Source of the DNA: Allocoprococcus sp004560705
GTDB taxonomy: Bacteria > Bacillota > Clostridia > Lachnospirales > Lachnospiraceae
Reading direction: 5' to 3'
Length of the DNA: 64,000 nucleotides
NCBI RefSeq assembly: GCF_052065755.1
Contig: NZ_JBQHTK010000012.1
Coordinates: forward strand, 1-64,000
Shown: positions 62,626-64,000 of the stretch, piece after piece
Layout: each line of letters begins with the position of its first letter
How positions within the stretch are numbered: position 1 is the stretch's first letter
Program-made: the position numbers and the translations under genes
Notes under the pieces: generated by a model
What the model saw: only the letters and a program-made list of their open reading frames with translations
Databases searched by the model: none
What the model was told of the DNA's origin: nothing

Positions 62626-62734
62626 CGCATCACCTCCTGAGCATTTTCTATATTACTAATTTACCATGATTTGAGACAAAATAATATAGTGATAAACATT
62701 ATTTTTCGTTAACTTCTGTAAAATTCATGCCATT

Positions 62735-62774
62735 AAAAAAGGTGCACAATCTGTATTTAATCAAATTGTACACC
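62735..62774 (-). terminator. Terminator of the Na/Pi cotransporter gene
   Basis: On the minus strand GGTGTACAAT (62774-62765) pairs with ATTGTGCACC (62750-62741), one G-T pair included, followed by six T. Confidence 0.85.
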
Positions 62775-62803
62775 TTGTCATATGATAAATTCTATTTTCC
62801 CGC

Positions 62804-64000
62804 TCAGCTCGCCTGCTCTTGCCGGACATTCATAAAATTACGCAGCTTTGTCTGACCGGTCACCGCATCTGCTATATTGACACAGCAATTTCCCATTCTG
62901 TCGATATCGTGCAGGATCTGTCCGAACGGTACCGTGAGATTTGCCACGCATTTTCCCTTCCCGACACGGTTCATATGCGCTTTTCTCATCTCAATATCCA
63001 AATCCATGACCTTTTCCTTCTTTTTCTGGATTTCTGCACTGCCATCCTCATTTCCCGTCACCATCATCTCCAGGACATCTGCATACATGTCACCCATAAG
63101 TATCAGACTGCTTTCCAGATCTTTTAATGCTTCCTTTGAATACCGCTTTTTCTTACCAAGGCGTTCCGTCAGCGCTTCCGCTATATCTCCGCACAATGAT
63201 CCGAGACGTTCCACATCACTCAAAACATACATCATTCCCGCCGTCTGGGATGTCTGTTCTTCCGTCATGACACCGGCCGCAAAAAGATCCGAGAGATAAT
63301 CTGTGATATGCTTGCTCAATGTCTGAACATTTTCCACATTCTCAAGCACATGCTGAAGCAGATCTTTTTCTTCTTTTCTGACTGTCTTTGCAAGCTCCTC
63401 CAGTACACCGCCTGCAAGCTCGCTGCAGCGGATCACTTCTTTGGTCACCAGTTCCAGTGCCGCCGCAGGCTGTGCTGTCAGTTTTTCATCCAGGAAAAGC
63501 GGTTCTCCCGGCGCATGCACCATTTTCCTTCCATCCGGCACAAGTGCCATTACTATTTTCACCAGAATTCCGATAAGCGGAATCCAGATAAGCGTCATTA
63601 CGATATTAAATATAGTGTGCGCATTCGCAATCTGCCTCGCGATCACTTCCACTTCAGGTCCTTTCGGTGAGATCCACTGGACGAACTGCGCATATGGTTT
63701 CACAAACCAAATGAATAAACATGCTCCGGACACGTTGAATACACAATGTGCCACTGCGGTTCTCCTGGCATCCTTCGGCTGCCCTACACTTGCCAGAATT
63801 GCCGTAATCGTCGTTCCGATATTATCTCCAAGAAGAATCGGGATCGCGCCCGCAAGTCCGAGAATACTCGTCACGCCATCCGGCCCCGCCTGCGATGCAA
63901 AATTCTGCAATACCGCAATGGTTGCACTGCTGCTCTGCACAACCAGCGTCATCAAAGTACCTACCAGAACTCCCAGAACCGGAATGTCCGCCACCTTCCC
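62804..64000 (-). CDS. Na/Pi cotransporter family protein (PhoU-domain fused), 5' end outside window
   Basis: About 398 residues are visible. The membrane part carries the second Na/Pi repeat QSSSATIAVLQNFA and LLGDNIGTTITAILAS, then NVSGACLFIWF and further helices. From about residue 200 a PhoU-like helical domain follows (RCSELAGGVLEELAKTVRKE, VLSDVERLGSLCGDIAEALT). Typical full length is 550-590, so the first third lies beyond the right edge. It takes up phosphate with sodium at the membrane. The frame is open to the last base. Confidence 0.93.
   Translation of the reverse strand, partial: GKVADIPVLGVLVGTLMTLVVQSSSATIAVLQNFASQAGPDGVTSILGLAGAIPILLGDNIGTTITAILASVGQPKDARRTAVAHCVFNVSGACLFIWFVKPYAQFVQWISPKGPEVEVIARQIANAHTIFNIVMTLIWIPLIGILVKIVMALVPDGRKMVHAPGEPLFLDEKLTAQPAAALELVTKEVIRCSELAGGVLEELAKTVRKEEKDLLQHVLENVENVQTLSKHITDYLSDLFAAGVMTEEQTSQTAGMMYVLSDVERLGSLCGDIAEALTERLGKKKRYSKEALKDLESSLILMGDMYADVLEMMVTGNEDGSAEIQKKKEKVMDLDIEMRKAHMNRVGKGKCVANLTVPFGQILHDIDRMGNCCVNIADAVTGQTKLRNFMNVRQEQAS

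Overview
The window looks like chromosome of a spore-forming gut Firmicute of the Lachnospiraceae type (Dorea, Blautia, Mediterraneibacter or similar). The evidence is strong purine-rich ribosome binding sites, a T-box in front of a short archaeal-like proS, the clostridial block hup-rqcP-yabP-yabQ-divIC-spoIIE-tilS-hpt-ftsH, a CotS-like gene, and Lachnospiraceae-style AAA-ATPase, HipA-like and IS1634-like families. No rRNA, tRNA or CRISPR array was seen. Genus-level placement is inference.

Layout. 1-5.9 kb: an IS200/IS605 end that has cut a cation/proton antiporter gene, its TetR regulator, a decayed AAA-ATPase, a HipA-like kinase and a GH13 glucosidase. 5.9-18.8 kb (minus): housekeeping and sporulation genes from ftsH back to hup, then phosphoglucomutase, a CotS-like kinase, the CCA enzyme and proS with its T-box. 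19.2-24.1 kb: a Ca2+/cation exchanger, an RluA-type pseudouridine synthase, nagB-nagA, and a HAD phosphatase coupled to a 53-residue protein. 24.28-33.83 kb: a 9.55 kb integrative element between 15-bp direct repeats. It carries a tyrosine integrase, a PrimPol/RepA-like helicase replicase, a sigma-70 factor, an excisionase-like protein, an XRE repressor, a ribbon-helix-helix protein with a three-operator switch, a type I toxin-antitoxin pair and two iteron-like arrays. No relaxase, conjugation or capsid genes are visible.

33.9-43.1 kb: a DUF2786-like gene, a BASS transporter next to a panD-panC chimera, a fructoside operon (GH32 plus two ABC permeases) whose binding-protein gene has lost its 5' end up to the divergent lacI, then nfo and rplY/ctc. 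43.2-52.1 kb is a graveyard of truncated genes: HelD-like, AAA-ATPase N-terminus, ABC exporter, nucleotidyltransferase and a transposase-ATPase fusion. Among them sit an apparently intact DUF4832 protein and a second HipA-like kinase. 52.3-56.3 kb: a TPP-riboswitch-controlled thiSFGH-thiE operon. 56.2-64 kb (minus): sbcC-sbcD, an SPFH/zinc-ribbon protein, a lipoprotein and a Na/Pi cotransporter cut by the window end.

Two themes stand out. One is the compact self-replicating element. The other is the number of clean deletion junctions that fuse unrelated genes, some in frame. Calls rest on reading the translations and DNA by eye; no database search was run.
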